Origin: Planctomycetales bacterium
GTDB taxonomy: Bacteria; Planctomycetota; Planctomycetia; Isosphaerales; Isosphaeraceae
Length of the DNA stretch: 45,573 nt
Assembly (NCBI GenBank): GCA_027452145.1
Contig: DAIDHB010000028.1
Span: 1-45,573, forward strand
Direction of reading: 5' to 3'
Shown here in pieces: positions 32,231 to 41,077 of this stretch. Under the pieces are notes generated by a model, which did not search any database, had not been told where the DNA came from, and saw only the letters and a program-made list of their open reading frames with translations. Positions within the stretch are counted from its first letter, which is position 1; each line of letters opens with the position of its first letter. Position numbers and translations under genes: made by a program.

Positions 32231-33865
32231 ATGCGGCGAGCGGTCGGATTCGCGGACGGCGGGCGGGTCGGAACGGGACGGCGACCCCTACCGGTTGTGC
32301 TCCTCGGTGCGATTGCAATGGTCGCGATGGCCGGCCCTGTCGCGACGGCGGCCGGACCGGCTCCGGCGGACGACCGGCCGGGCGGGTCTGCGGTACCTGG
32401 TGCTGCGAGCAAGCCGAAGCCGAACGACGCAGCCCGAACAGCCTACAATCGCGGCGTCGAGGCTCTCGACAAAAGGAACCACGACGAGGCTATCCGACGA
32501 TTCACCGAAGCGATTCGCCTCGACCCACGAAATGCCCTCGCCTACGCCCAGCGCGCCCGGGCCCACGATGGCAAGGGCGAGCTGGAGCAAAGCCTTGCGG
32601 ACTGCGACTCCGCGATCCGGATCGACCCCGGATTGGCCATCGCGTATTCCTGCCGCGGTACCGTCCGGTTGGAACGAAAAGAGATCGACCGGGCACTTGA
32701 CGACCTGAACGAGGCGATCCGGATCGACCCCCACAACGCCACGGCGTTCACAAGCCGTGGCGGAGCCTGGCTTCTCAGGGGCGAATATGACAGGACCATC
32801 GCCGACTGCAACGAGGCCATCCGGATCGACCCCAGTCTCGCGGCGCCTTTCAACAACCGAGCGAATGTCTGGCTCGTGAAGAAGGATTACGACAGGGCCA
32901 TCGCCGACTGCACCGAGGCCATCCGGATCGACCCCAAATACGCAACGGCCTATGGCAACCGGGGCGCCGCCCGACTTGCAAAAAGAGACTACGACCGCGG
33001 CATCGCCGACCTGGACGAGGCCATCCGGCTGAACCCAAAATCCGCCGGCGCCCACGCCAATCGCGCCGAGGCTCGGATCTACCGCGATGAACATGCCATC
33101 GATCTGGCGATGGCCGACGCCAACGAGGCCGTCCGACTCGCCCCGAAGGACGCCTACTTCCACGTCGTTCGCGCCAGGGTCCATGGGCTGAACATGGACG
33201 ATGACAGGATGGGCGCGGACCTTGACGAGGCCATCCGACTCGATCCGAAGAACGCCGAGATCTACGTGGAATGCGGCGAACTCCGAATGCTCGCCGACCA
33301 GTTCGACCGGGCGGAATACGACTTCGTCCGGGCGCTCCGGATCGACCCGAAGAACGCCGAGGCCCGCAAGCTCCAGAAGGAGAACGCACGAATGCGGGCC
33401 GAGTACGATCGCGAGGGGGACAAGTTCACCCGCGTGGGGCGACGAGAGCGACCGTCCGCGGCCGGGGCCTCTCCTGGCGAGCGACACGCCAGTCCCCCGG
33501 CAGACCCCGCCAGGCGGGCCGCGATCCTCGCCGCGACCCAGGCGTGCTCGGCCTCCGACTGGAAGGACCCGGCGAAGCTCGAAATGCTGGCGGCGGCCTT
33601 CGACGAGGCGGGCGACCACGACGCCGCGACAAGGCGACGCGCCGCGAGCACCGCGACGCAACTGTGCATCCTCTCCGACTGGAGCGACCCCGCGACGCTC
33701 GACGACCTCGCCGCTGCCTGGGCCGAGGCCGGGGACTTCCCCCTGGCCGCGCGGTGGCAATCGCAGGCCAACGACCTGCGCCCCGCCGGTAAGGCTCGCA
33801 CCGAGGGCGAGCGTCGGCTGAAGCTCTACCGGGCCGGCAAGCCCGAGCGCCAGGCGACGCACTGA
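32231..33865 (+). CDS. Exported TPR protein (array member 2)
   Basis: The 544-residue product begins MRRAVGFADGGRVGTGRRPL, then has a hydrophobic core and TAAGPAPADDRPG, the same leader as members 3-5. Its first TPR unit, AYNRGVEALDKRNHDEAIRR, is likewise shared with them. About ten TPR units follow to residue 400. After a charged, disordered linker (FTRVGRRERPSAAG) the C-terminus holds two tandem copies of the WKDP/EAGD module: SDWKDPAKLEMLAAAFDEAG and SDWSDPATLDDLAAAWAEAG. Members 1 and 6 carry one. It ends with LKLYRAGKPE, matching LKLYQAKKPY of member 1. Member 2 therefore combines a members-3-5 type front with a members-1/6 type end, as if recombined. GGAGGA lies about seven bases before the ATG. 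Confidence 0.85.
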   Translation: MRRAVGFADGGRVGTGRRPLPVVLLGAIAMVAMAGPVATAAGPAPADDRPGGSAVPGAASKPKPNDAARTAYNRGVEALDKRNHDEAIRRFTEAIRLDPRNALAYAQRARAHDGKGELEQSLADCDSAIRIDPGLAIAYSCRGTVRLERKEIDRALDDLNEAIRIDPHNATAFTSRGGAWLLRGEYDRTIADCNEAIRIDPSLAAPFNNRANVWLVKKDYDRAIADCTEAIRIDPKYATAYGNRGAARLAKRDYDRGIADLDEAIRLNPKSAGAHANRAEARIYRDEHAIDLAMADANEAVRLAPKDAYFHVVRARVHGLNMDDDRMGADLDEAIRLDPKNAEIYVECGELRMLADQFDRAEYDFVRALRIDPKNAEARKLQKENARMRAEYDREGDKFTRVGRRERPSAAGASPGERHASPPADPARRAAILAATQACSASDWKDPAKLEMLAAAFDEAGDHDAATRRRAASTATQLCILSDWSDPATLDDLAAAWAEAGDFPLAARWQSQANDLRPAGKARTEGERRLKLYRAGKPERQATH

Positions 33866-33895
33866 CGAGCCGGATCTCACAAGGAGGACGATCCC

Positions 33896-35881
33896 ATGCG
33901 GCGAGCGGTCGGATTCACGGACGGCGGCGGGGTCGGGGTCGGAACGGGACGGCGACGCGGCCCGGTTGTGTTCCTCGGGATGGTGGCTCTGATCGCCACC
34001 ACAAGCACGGCCCAGCCGGCGGCAGCCGGCCCGGCTCCGGCGGATGACCGGCCAAACCCGCCCGCGGCACAGGATACGGGAAGCAACGCGAAGCCCAACG
34101 ATGCGGCCAAAACAGCCCGCAATCGCGGCGTCGAGGCCCTCAACAAGCGCGAGTACGACACAGCAATCCGGCTATTCACCGAGGCGATTCGCCTCGACCC
34201 GCGAAATGCCCTCGCCTACGCCCAGCGCGCCCGGGCCCACGGTCGCAAGGGCGAGTTGGAGCAGTGCCTCGCCGATTGCGACGCCGCGATCCGGGTCGAC
34301 CCCGGTCTGAGCATCGCGTATTCCTGCCGCAGCGCCGTCCGATTGAAACGAAACGAGCTCGACCAGGCGCTCGACGACCTGAACCGGGCGATCCAGCTCG
34401 ATCCCAGGAACGCGACGGCGCTCCTGAATCGTGGGGATGTCTGGGCTTCCCGGGGCAAGTATGACCGGGCCATCGCCGACTGGAGCGAGGCGATTCGGCT
34501 CGATCCGCGGGACGCGCACGCCTTCAGCAACCGCGCCGGCGCCTGGTTGAAGAAGAAGGAGTACGACAAGGCGATCGCCGACTGCAACGCGGCGCTCCGG
34601 ATCGACCCGCACGCAGCCGATGTCCTCGCCAACCGAGGCATGGCCCACAGGATGAAGGGAGAACTCGACAGCTCTCTCGTCGACTTCAATGAGGCCATCC
34701 GACTGGCCCCCCACCTAGGAGGAGTCTACACCGCTCGCGGCTGGAACTGGGTTCTCAAGCGCGAATACGACAAGGCCCTGGCCGACTACGAAATGGCGAT
34801 CCGCCAGGATCCTCGAGACGCCGCCGCTTACTCCCAACGCGCGGCCGTCTGGATCGAGAAGCGCGAATCCGATCGTGCCATCGCCGACTGTGACACGGCG
34901 ATTCGACTGGGGCTGCGGAACGCAAGTACGCTCACGCGACGAGGCTGGGCCTGGATCAACAAGCACCAGTTCGACAAGGCCGCCATGGACCTCGATGAAG
35001 CCATCCGGCTGGAGCCCGGCCGATCCGAGGCCCACTCCCTTCGCGGCCGGGCGCGGATGGAGAGCGGTCAGCGCGATGCCGCGTTGCGCGACCTCGATGA
35101 GGCAATCCGGCTCGGCCCGCCCGACGCACAGGCCTATGCCAACCGCGGATGGGTGAGACGCGAGATGGGTCAGTACGACAAGGCACTCGCCGACTACGAC
35201 AAGGCCGTCCGACTCGATCCCCGCCAGGACTCGTATCTCGTCAGTCGGGGCGATCTCCATCGGCGGCAATCGAACTATGAGCAGGCCATCGCCGACTACA
35301 GCGAGGCGATTCGAATCAGGTCAGACATCGGAGAGCGCTACGGGAGGCGGGCCGAAGCCTTGATGCAGACAGGCCGGCAGCAGCAGGCGCTCGCCGACTG
35401 CGACAGGGCCCTTCGGCTCGCGCCCCGGTCCGAACGAACTCACTTCATTCGCGGCTGCGTCAATATCGAGCTCCATAAATACCAGGACGCTATTGGCGAT
35501 TTCGATCGAGTGATCCAGTTCGACCCGCGGTCCGCCTACGGCTACGCGAATCGAGGTCTGGCCAGGGCCAAGAATCACGAATACGCCGCAGCAGTTGTCG
35601 ATTTCGACGAGGCGATCAAACGAGATCCGGGCAACGCACTGCTCCGAAGGTATCGCGATCAGGCCGTTCGGGAGAATCGACGTGTCGACAGGTTCCTCAC
35701 TGCCTCGCCGAGCGACAGGACACGTGAAGAGCTCTCGAAGTACCTTCCCAGCGGTGAGCTACCGATGCCGGGGCGAGGAAAGAATCGGTCCGAATCGTCC
35801 GTCCCCAATCGGCCGAACCAAGCGGATAAGGATGGCCTTCAGCAGTACCTCGAACGAGTGACGACATCGGGGCCCCAATGA
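33896..35881 (+). CDS. Exported TPR protein with two-motif tail (array member 3)
   Basis: This is the longest array member at 661 residues, with roughly sixteen TPR units after the export leader (TGRRRGPVVFLGMVALIATT). It starts only 30 bases after member 2. The units are nearly regular (AIADYSEAIRI, ALADYEMAIRQ, AIGDFDRVIQF). The solenoid ends in a charged helix (RYRDQAVRENRRVDRFL). It is followed by EELSKYLPSG, about 35 residues of Pro/Gly/Ser/Arg linker, and DGLQQYLERVTTSGPQ at the very end. The same two short motifs close members 4 and 5. Loss of repeats in some units (HSLRGRARMESGQ) shows drift. The function is not known; the tail looks like a docking element. Confidence 0.85.
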   Translation: MRRAVGFTDGGGVGVGTGRRRGPVVFLGMVALIATTSTAQPAAAGPAPADDRPNPPAAQDTGSNAKPNDAAKTARNRGVEALNKREYDTAIRLFTEAIRLDPRNALAYAQRARAHGRKGELEQCLADCDAAIRVDPGLSIAYSCRSAVRLKRNELDQALDDLNRAIQLDPRNATALLNRGDVWASRGKYDRAIADWSEAIRLDPRDAHAFSNRAGAWLKKKEYDKAIADCNAALRIDPHAADVLANRGMAHRMKGELDSSLVDFNEAIRLAPHLGGVYTARGWNWVLKREYDKALADYEMAIRQDPRDAAAYSQRAAVWIEKRESDRAIADCDTAIRLGLRNASTLTRRGWAWINKHQFDKAAMDLDEAIRLEPGRSEAHSLRGRARMESGQRDAALRDLDEAIRLGPPDAQAYANRGWVRREMGQYDKALADYDKAVRLDPRQDSYLVSRGDLHRRQSNYEQAIADYSEAIRIRSDIGERYGRRAEALMQTGRQQQALADCDRALRLAPRSERTHFIRGCVNIELHKYQDAIGDFDRVIQFDPRSAYGYANRGLARAKNHEYAAAVVDFDEAIKRDPGNALLRRYRDQAVRENRRVDRFLTASPSDRTREELSKYLPSGELPMPGRGKNRSESSVPNRPNQADKDGLQQYLERVTTSGPQ

Positions 35882-35933
35882 GACCCCGTTCCAGGGCGCG
35901 ACAATCGATCCCTGAACCACGGAGGACAATTCC
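35882..35933 (+). repeat. Duplicated spacer between array members 3 and 4
   Basis: Of 52 bases, the block from GACCCCGTTCC to CCACGGAGGACAATTCC agrees closely with the spacers before members 5 and 6, including a GCGACAATCGATCCCTGAA core. It carries the ribosome-binding site CGGAGGA. The similarity extends into the start of the gene, which shows the duplication unit was gene plus leader. Confidence 0.75.
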
Positions 35934-37604
35934 ATGCGACGAGCGGCCGATGACGGATCGGCGGTTGGTCAGTCGGGATGGGGACGTCGCCCGGCCGCGA
36001 TTGAAGGGGTCCTGATGATGGTCGCCCTGGCGAGCGCGGCCCCATGGGCGGCGGCCGGTCCGGCTCCGCCCGACGACCGGCCGAACCGGCCCGCGGCACC
36101 CGGTTCCGCGACCAACCCGAAGCCGAACGACGCGGCCAGCACAGCCTACGATCGCGGCGTTGACGCCATCGCCAAGGGCGATTACGACGCCGCGCTCCGG
36201 CTGTTCACAGAAGCGATTCGTCTCGAGCCCCAATACGCCCTCGCCTACGCCCAGCGCGCCCGGGCTCACTGTCTCAACGGTGAGCTGGACCAGGGCATCG
36301 CGGATTGTGACTCCGCTCTCGGGATCGACTCCGGCCTGAGCATCGCCTATTGCTGCCGCGGTGCCGCGCGGGTGAAGCCACACGAGATCGACCAGGCGCT
36401 CGACGACTTCAACCAGGCGATTCGCCTCGATCCCCGAAACATCAAGGCGCTTACGAATCGTGCCGAGGTCTGGCGCCTCAAGGGTGAATATGACAGGGGA
36501 ATTGCCGATTGCAACGAGGCGATCCGGATCGACCCGCGGAACGCCGGCGCCTTCAGCAATCGCGCCACCGCCTGGCTCAGCAAGAAGGAATACGGCAAGG
36601 CGATCGCTGACTTCGATGAGGCGATCCGGATCGATTCGAGGTGTGCATCGGCCCACGTCAATCGCGGCTGGGCCTGGACTGAGCAGGGGCAGTACGACAG
36701 GGCGATCGCCGACCTCGATGAAGGCATCCGGCTCGATCCCACGGATCCGTGGGCCTACAACAATCGAGGCGTGACCAGGATGCTGAAAAAGGAGTACGAC
36801 CGGGCGACTTCCGACTTCGACGAGGCCATCCGCCTCGGCCTGAAGGACGCGGGTGTGTACCAGAACCGCGGCAGGTCCTGGAGAGAGAGGCGAAACCACG
36901 ACCGGGCGATCGCCGACTTCGACGAGGCCATCCGCCTGAATCCCCACCTCGCCGGGGCCTACAACGACCGTGGCTGGACATGGGCCCTGAAGGGAGACCT
37001 CGAGAGGGCCCTGACCGACCTCGACACAGCCATTCGCCTGGACCCACGGGACGGGAGTGCCTACGCTCGGCGAGCAGGCATCTGGGCCGAAAAACAGGAT
37101 GCCGATCGGACCCTCGCCGATAGCGATCGGGCGATCCAGCTTGGGCAGCGAACGGGCACGATCTTCGGCCTACGCGGCTGGGCGCAGTATGAGAAACGAC
37201 AGTTCGAAAAGGCGATCGCCGACCTCGACGAGGCCATCCGCCGCGGGCCCGGGTCGGCCTTCAACCACAAGACTCGAGGCGTCGTGAGACTGCTGTTCAG
37301 CGACCTCGACGGCTCGATCGCCGACCTCGACGAAGCCGTCCGCCTCGACCCCAGGGACACCGAGGCTCGGGATTACCGCGAAAGGGCCGCGCGGGAGAGG
37401 AACCACATCGAGACGACCCTCCAGAACTGGCCGACTCAGACCACCACGCTCAATCTCTCGGACTACTTCTCCGGCGCGAACTCCTCGGCCCCGGTGAAAG
37501 CGACCGGGGATCCCGGATCGTCCCTCCGCGACCGGCGAGGCCCGAAGGACGATGGCGGTCTCTCGACTTACTTGCAGAGCATTTCGAAACCGGCGCCCCA
37601 GTGA
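35934..37604 (+). CDS. Exported TPR protein with two-motif tail (array member 4)
   Basis: The 556-residue protein has an export leader (MRRAADDGSAVGQSGWGRRP then a hydrophobic run and AAAGPAPPDDRPN). About twelve to thirteen TPR units follow, the first being AYDRGVDAIAKGDYDAALRL. The helix RDYRERAARERNHIETTL then leads into LNLSDYFSGANS, a linker (GDPGSSLRDRRGPKDD) and GGLSTYLQSISKPAPQ. Compared with member 3 the number of repeats is lower but both ends are alike, so members probably differ by in-frame gain or loss of TPR units. An antisense frame across it stays open for 1.2 kb but is a composition effect. Confidence 0.85.
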   Translation: MRRAADDGSAVGQSGWGRRPAAIEGVLMMVALASAAPWAAAGPAPPDDRPNRPAAPGSATNPKPNDAASTAYDRGVDAIAKGDYDAALRLFTEAIRLEPQYALAYAQRARAHCLNGELDQGIADCDSALGIDSGLSIAYCCRGAARVKPHEIDQALDDFNQAIRLDPRNIKALTNRAEVWRLKGEYDRGIADCNEAIRIDPRNAGAFSNRATAWLSKKEYGKAIADFDEAIRIDSRCASAHVNRGWAWTEQGQYDRAIADLDEGIRLDPTDPWAYNNRGVTRMLKKEYDRATSDFDEAIRLGLKDAGVYQNRGRSWRERRNHDRAIADFDEAIRLNPHLAGAYNDRGWTWALKGDLERALTDLDTAIRLDPRDGSAYARRAGIWAEKQDADRTLADSDRAIQLGQRTGTIFGLRGWAQYEKRQFEKAIADLDEAIRRGPGSAFNHKTRGVVRLLFSDLDGSIADLDEAVRLDPRDTEARDYRERAARERNHIETTLQNWPTQTTTLNLSDYFSGANSSAPVKATGDPGSSLRDRRGPKDDGGLSTYLQSISKPAPQ

Positions 37605-37656
37605 GACCCTGTTCCGAGTCGCAACGATCGAACCCTGAATCACGGAGGACCAATCC
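37605..37656 (+). repeat. Duplicated spacer between array members 4 and 5
   Basis: This 52-base copy (GACCCTGTTCCGAGTCGCAA ... CACGGAGGACCAATCC) has the same length and order as the spacer before member 4, with scattered substitutions. The last 20 bases with the ribosome-binding site are best conserved. Confidence 0.75.
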
Positions 37657-39111
37657 ATGCGGCGAGCGGTCGATGACGGATCGGCGGTTGGATGGTCGGG
37701 ACAGGGACGTCGTCCGGCCGTGATTCCCGCGGTGCTGATCCTGGTCGCGATCACCGGCTCAGCCCCGGCCGCGGCCGGCCCGGCTCCGGCGGATGACTGG
37801 CCAAGCCCGCCCGCGGCACCCGGTACGGCGGCCCGCCCGAAGCCCAAACCCGCGGGCAAAACCGCCCATGAGCGCGGCGACGCCGCCCTCAATCAGCGCC
37901 ACGACAACGAGGCGATGATCCAGCCGTTCACCCGGGCCATTCGGCTCGAACCCCGATATGCCCTGGTGCGCACCCTGCGCGACTGGGGCCAGGGGTTCGT
38001 GGGCGGGCTGGAGCAATACCTCGCCGACGGCTCGCCGATCCAGTTCGAGACTGGCCCGAGCATGGAGTATTACCACCGCGGTCGGGCGCGGTTGGAACGC
38101 AACCAGCTCGACGAGGCACTCGACGACCTGGACCGGGCGATCGAGCTCGACCCCCAAAACGCCCGGGCGTTCACGACCCGTGCCGAGGTCTGGTATCGCA
38201 AGGGCGAATATGACCGGGCCCTCGCCGATTGCAACGAGGCCATCCGGCTCAATCCAGGGCACTCGATGGCCTACAACAACCGCGGCACGCTGTGGGCCCA
38301 GAAGAAGCAGTACGACCGGGCGATCGCCGACCTCACCGAAGCCATCCGGCTCGATCCGAAGAACGCCCTGGCCCACCACAACCGCGCCGAGACCTGGTGC
38401 GACCAGGGCCGGTACGACAACGCAATCGCCGACTACAACGAGGTCATCCGACTCGACCCGAAGAAGGCAGTGGCTTACAAGAACCGCGCCGCGGCGTGGC
38501 ATTCTCAGCAGAAGTACGACCGGGCGATCCCCGACCTCACCGAGGCCATCCGGCTCGACCCGAAGAGCGCGGTGGCCTACCGCATGCGCGCAACGGCGTG
38601 GTTCTACACGGGAGAATACGACCGAGCGACCACCGACTTCGACGAGGCCATCAAGCTCGAACCGAAAAACCCCCTGGCCTATCGCAGTCGCGGCGCGGCG
38701 TGGTATCAGCAGGAGGCATACGACCGGGCGATCGCCGACCTCGACACGGCCATCCGGCTCGATCCGAAGGTCGCATCGGCCTACACCAAGCGCGGCGCGG
38801 CATGGTTCCAGAAGAAGGACTACAATCGGGCGATCGCCGACCTCGACACGGCCCTTCGGCTCGACCCTCGCGACATGTCCGCCCAGATCTATCGCGACAG
38901 GGCCGAGCAGGAGATGAGCCGCCTCAAGAAGACCGTTCACGAACAGCCGAACCGGAGCACCGCGAAGGATCTCGTGAAATTCTTCTCCGCCAGTACCTCA
39001 AAGGCCGGTGAGAAGGCGGCAGAGGGTTCCAGCTCGTCCCGCGCCGGCGTGCCCAACGACGATGGTCTTTCGGGCTACTTTCAGCGCCTGACGACATCGA
39101 CGCCCAGGTGA
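37657..39111 (+). CDS. Exported TPR protein with two-motif tail (array member 5)
   Basis: This 484-residue member shares with member 4 the leader text DDGSAVGWSGQGRRPAVIP and AAAGPAPADDWPSPP. After a degenerate first part (EAMIQPFTRAIRLEPRYALV) there are about nine regular TPR units. Several middle ones are nearly alike (YDRAIADLTEAIRLDPKN, YDRAIPDLTEAIRLDPKS), which suggests recent amplification within the gene. The end has QIYRDRAEQEMSRLKKTV, then AKDLVKFFSAS, a Ser/Ala/Gly linker, and DDGLSGYFQRLTTSTPR. It is a close relative of members 3 and 4 in layout and probably in role. Confidence 0.85.
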   Translation: MRRAVDDGSAVGWSGQGRRPAVIPAVLILVAITGSAPAAAGPAPADDWPSPPAAPGTAARPKPKPAGKTAHERGDAALNQRHDNEAMIQPFTRAIRLEPRYALVRTLRDWGQGFVGGLEQYLADGSPIQFETGPSMEYYHRGRARLERNQLDEALDDLDRAIELDPQNARAFTTRAEVWYRKGEYDRALADCNEAIRLNPGHSMAYNNRGTLWAQKKQYDRAIADLTEAIRLDPKNALAHHNRAETWCDQGRYDNAIADYNEVIRLDPKKAVAYKNRAAAWHSQQKYDRAIPDLTEAIRLDPKSAVAYRMRATAWFYTGEYDRATTDFDEAIKLEPKNPLAYRSRGAAWYQQEAYDRAIADLDTAIRLDPKVASAYTKRGAAWFQKKDYNRAIADLDTALRLDPRDMSAQIYRDRAEQEMSRLKKTVHEQPNRSTAKDLVKFFSASTSKAGEKAAEGSSSSRAGVPNDDGLSGYFQRLTTSTPR

Positions 39112-39164
39112 GAGTCTTTCCCGACGCGCGACGATCCGATTCCTGGACCACGGAGGACCAGCTC
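39112..39164 (+). repeat. Duplicated spacer between array members 5 and 6
   Basis: This 53-base copy is more diverged in its first half (GAGTCTTTCCCGACGCGCGA) but keeps GACGATCC..TTCCTGGACCACGGAGGACC and the start distance. The gene after it ends differently from members 3-5, so the duplicated or recombined block includes the leader but not the C-terminus. Confidence 0.65.
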
Positions 39165-40697
39165 ATGCGTGGAGCGTTCGGTGACGCTTCGAAGGTCGGT
39201 TGGCCGGGACGACGAGTCTCCCCGGCCGCGACCCTCGGGGTGATGGCGATGGTCGCGGTGGTCGCAACAGCGTCACCGGCGGCGGCCGGACCGGCGGACG
39301 GCACGCGGCGGGACGACCCCGCGGAGCTGGCCCGGCGGATCGGCTCGGCTGCGGCGGGCGGAATCCGGGCCGGGGCGAGCGGGGGCTTCTTCGTGCTCGG
39401 CCTGGCGGCCACGGTCGCGGAGAAGCACGACGCGGCGATCGCCCACTTCACCGAGGCCATCCGAATCGACCCGAAGAATGCCTACGCCTACGGATGCCGC
39501 GCCGACGCCTGGTTCTACAAGCACGAGAACGACCGCGCCGTCGCCGACGCGACCCGGGCGATTCGCCTCGATCCGGAAGACACCAGCTCGCTGGTCCTGC
39601 GCGGCTGGATCCGCAGCACCAGGGGCCAGTACGACAAGGCCATCGCCGATTACACCGCAGCGATCCAGCTCGAACCGTGGGACGGTGCCGTCTACGGCTA
39701 CCGGGGCCTGGCACACTCGCTGGCCGGGCGCCAGGACGAGGCGCTTGCCGACTGCGATCGCGCGATCCTTCGCGACCCTGATAACGGTGAGAACTACCGC
39801 ACGCGGGCGCGGGTCTGGATCGCCAGGGAGCGGTACGACCGGGCCCTCGCGGATGCCAGCCGGGCGATCCAGCTCGGCGAGCGGAATGCGGATGCCTTCG
39901 TCGACCGCGGCGCGATTCGCAACCGGCGGCAGGAATATGATCTCGCCATTGAGGACTTCACCGAGGCGATCCGCCTCGAGCCGGGCCACGCGCGGGCGCA
40001 CGCCCTCCGCGGGTGGTCCTGGCGCAAGAAGCACGAGCCCGAGCGGGCCCTGGCGGACTGCAACGAGGCGGTCCGCCTCGATCCGCGCGACGCGACCGGG
40101 TACGTCTACCGGGCCAAGGTGTGGGTCGATCGGCAGGAACCCGACAGGGCCATCGCCGATTGCGACGCGGCCCTCCGACTCGACCCGCAGTCCTTCGAGG
40201 CCCTCCTCTGGCGTGCCCGGGCCTGGACCCTGAAGAAGCAGGATGACAAGGTCATCGCCGACTGCTCGGAGATCCTCCGCCGGGAACCTGCGAACTCCTG
40301 GGCGTATACCGAGCGCTCGGGAGCCTGGGGGCGGAAGCGCCGGTACGACCGGGCCATGGCCGACCTCGACGACGCCGTGCGGGTGGACCCAAAATACATC
40401 AAGGCCCACCGCGTTCGGGCGTGGCTCCGCGCGACGTGCCCGGACGATCGCTACCGCGACGGCAAGCTGGCCGTTGAGTCCGCGACGCGGGCCTGCGAGC
40501 TCGACGGCTGGAAGGACCCGGAGGTGCTGGACACCCTCGCAGCGGCCTGCGCCGAGGCGGGAGACTTCGCCGCCGCCGTCAAGTGGCAGACGCAGGCGCT
40601 CGAACGGTTCACGAACGGCGAGGCAAGATCCGACATCGCCGGACGCCTGGCGCTCTACCACGCCGGGATGCCGTATCACCAGACGATGGACCGATGA
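39165..40697 (+). CDS. Exported TPR protein with WKDP/EAGD C-terminal module (array member 6)
   Basis: The start is the ATG after CGGAGGACCAGCTC; a GTG 57 bases earlier overlaps the stop of member 5 and is less likely. The leader MRGAFGDASKVGWPG and the hydrophobic MAMVAVVATA differ from members 2-5, and the PKPND first repeat is replaced by a Gly/Ala-rich section (AAAGGIRAGASGG). About eleven TPR units follow. The end repeats that of member 1: RAWLRATCPDDRYRDGKLAV, WKDPEVLDTLAAACAEAGDF, then AVKWQTQALERF. Members 1 and 6 thus frame the array. The 510-residue product is probably exported. It converges on the kinase gene. Confidence 0.85.
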   Translation: MRGAFGDASKVGWPGRRVSPAATLGVMAMVAVVATASPAAAGPADGTRRDDPAELARRIGSAAAGGIRAGASGGFFVLGLAATVAEKHDAAIAHFTEAIRIDPKNAYAYGCRADAWFYKHENDRAVADATRAIRLDPEDTSSLVLRGWIRSTRGQYDKAIADYTAAIQLEPWDGAVYGYRGLAHSLAGRQDEALADCDRAILRDPDNGENYRTRARVWIARERYDRALADASRAIQLGERNADAFVDRGAIRNRRQEYDLAIEDFTEAIRLEPGHARAHALRGWSWRKKHEPERALADCNEAVRLDPRDATGYVYRAKVWVDRQEPDRAIADCDAALRLDPQSFEALLWRARAWTLKKQDDKVIADCSEILRREPANSWAYTERSGAWGRKRRYDRAMADLDDAVRVDPKYIKAHRVRAWLRATCPDDRYRDGKLAVESATRACELDGWKDPEVLDTLAAACAEAGDFAAAVKWQTQALERFTNGEARSDIAGRLALYHAGMPYHQTMDR

Positions 40698-40820
40698 GGG
40701 TCTGTCACGAGAGCGCTCTCAGCGGGAAGGCGAGCCTCCCGGCGAGCCGGCATACGGAGAAAGCGCCGCTCCAACCCGGCTCGGCCGGAGCCTCGCCCTC
40801 CCATGCCCGGGACAGACTCC
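40698..40820. repeat. Palindromic element with GTCTGTC ends
   Basis: The left end AGGGTCTGTCACGAGAG faces an inverted CCCGGGACAGACTCC at the right, which resembles the ends of the 15-kb MITE-like element. Inside, GGCGAGCCTCCCGGCGAGCC is inverted as GGCTCGGCCGGAGCCTCGCC (about 40781-40800). It directly follows the stop codon of array member 6. Confidence 0.55.
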
Positions 40821-41002
40821 GGCGTCGGCGCGGGGCCGTCTGGGTCTTCCCGGACCGCCCGAACTGCTGGGCGCGGGTCTCCCGGCGGGGTGAGAGGCCC
40901 GCGCCGAACAATAGGACGAAAAATCGGTCAGGCTCTCAATCTGATGCGGGTGGATCGGAATGGAACGGTTCGGACCGGGCCCGACCGCGTCAGCCTGAGA
41001 GG

Positions 41003-41039
41003 CTGACCTACTTCGGCGGATCGGCCCGAAGTAGGTCAG
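41003..41039. terminator. Perfect inverted repeat, possible bidirectional terminator
   Basis: CTGACCTACTTCGG at 41003-41016 is exactly complementary to CCGAAGTAGGTCAG at 41026-41039, with a nine-base loop. It sits between converging transcription units. No U tract follows, so this may rely on the hairpin alone or be purely a repeat. Confidence 0.45.
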
Positions 41040-41077
41040 GCTTTTAGCCTGACGTCGGCGGGCGGGCGGATCGGGCC

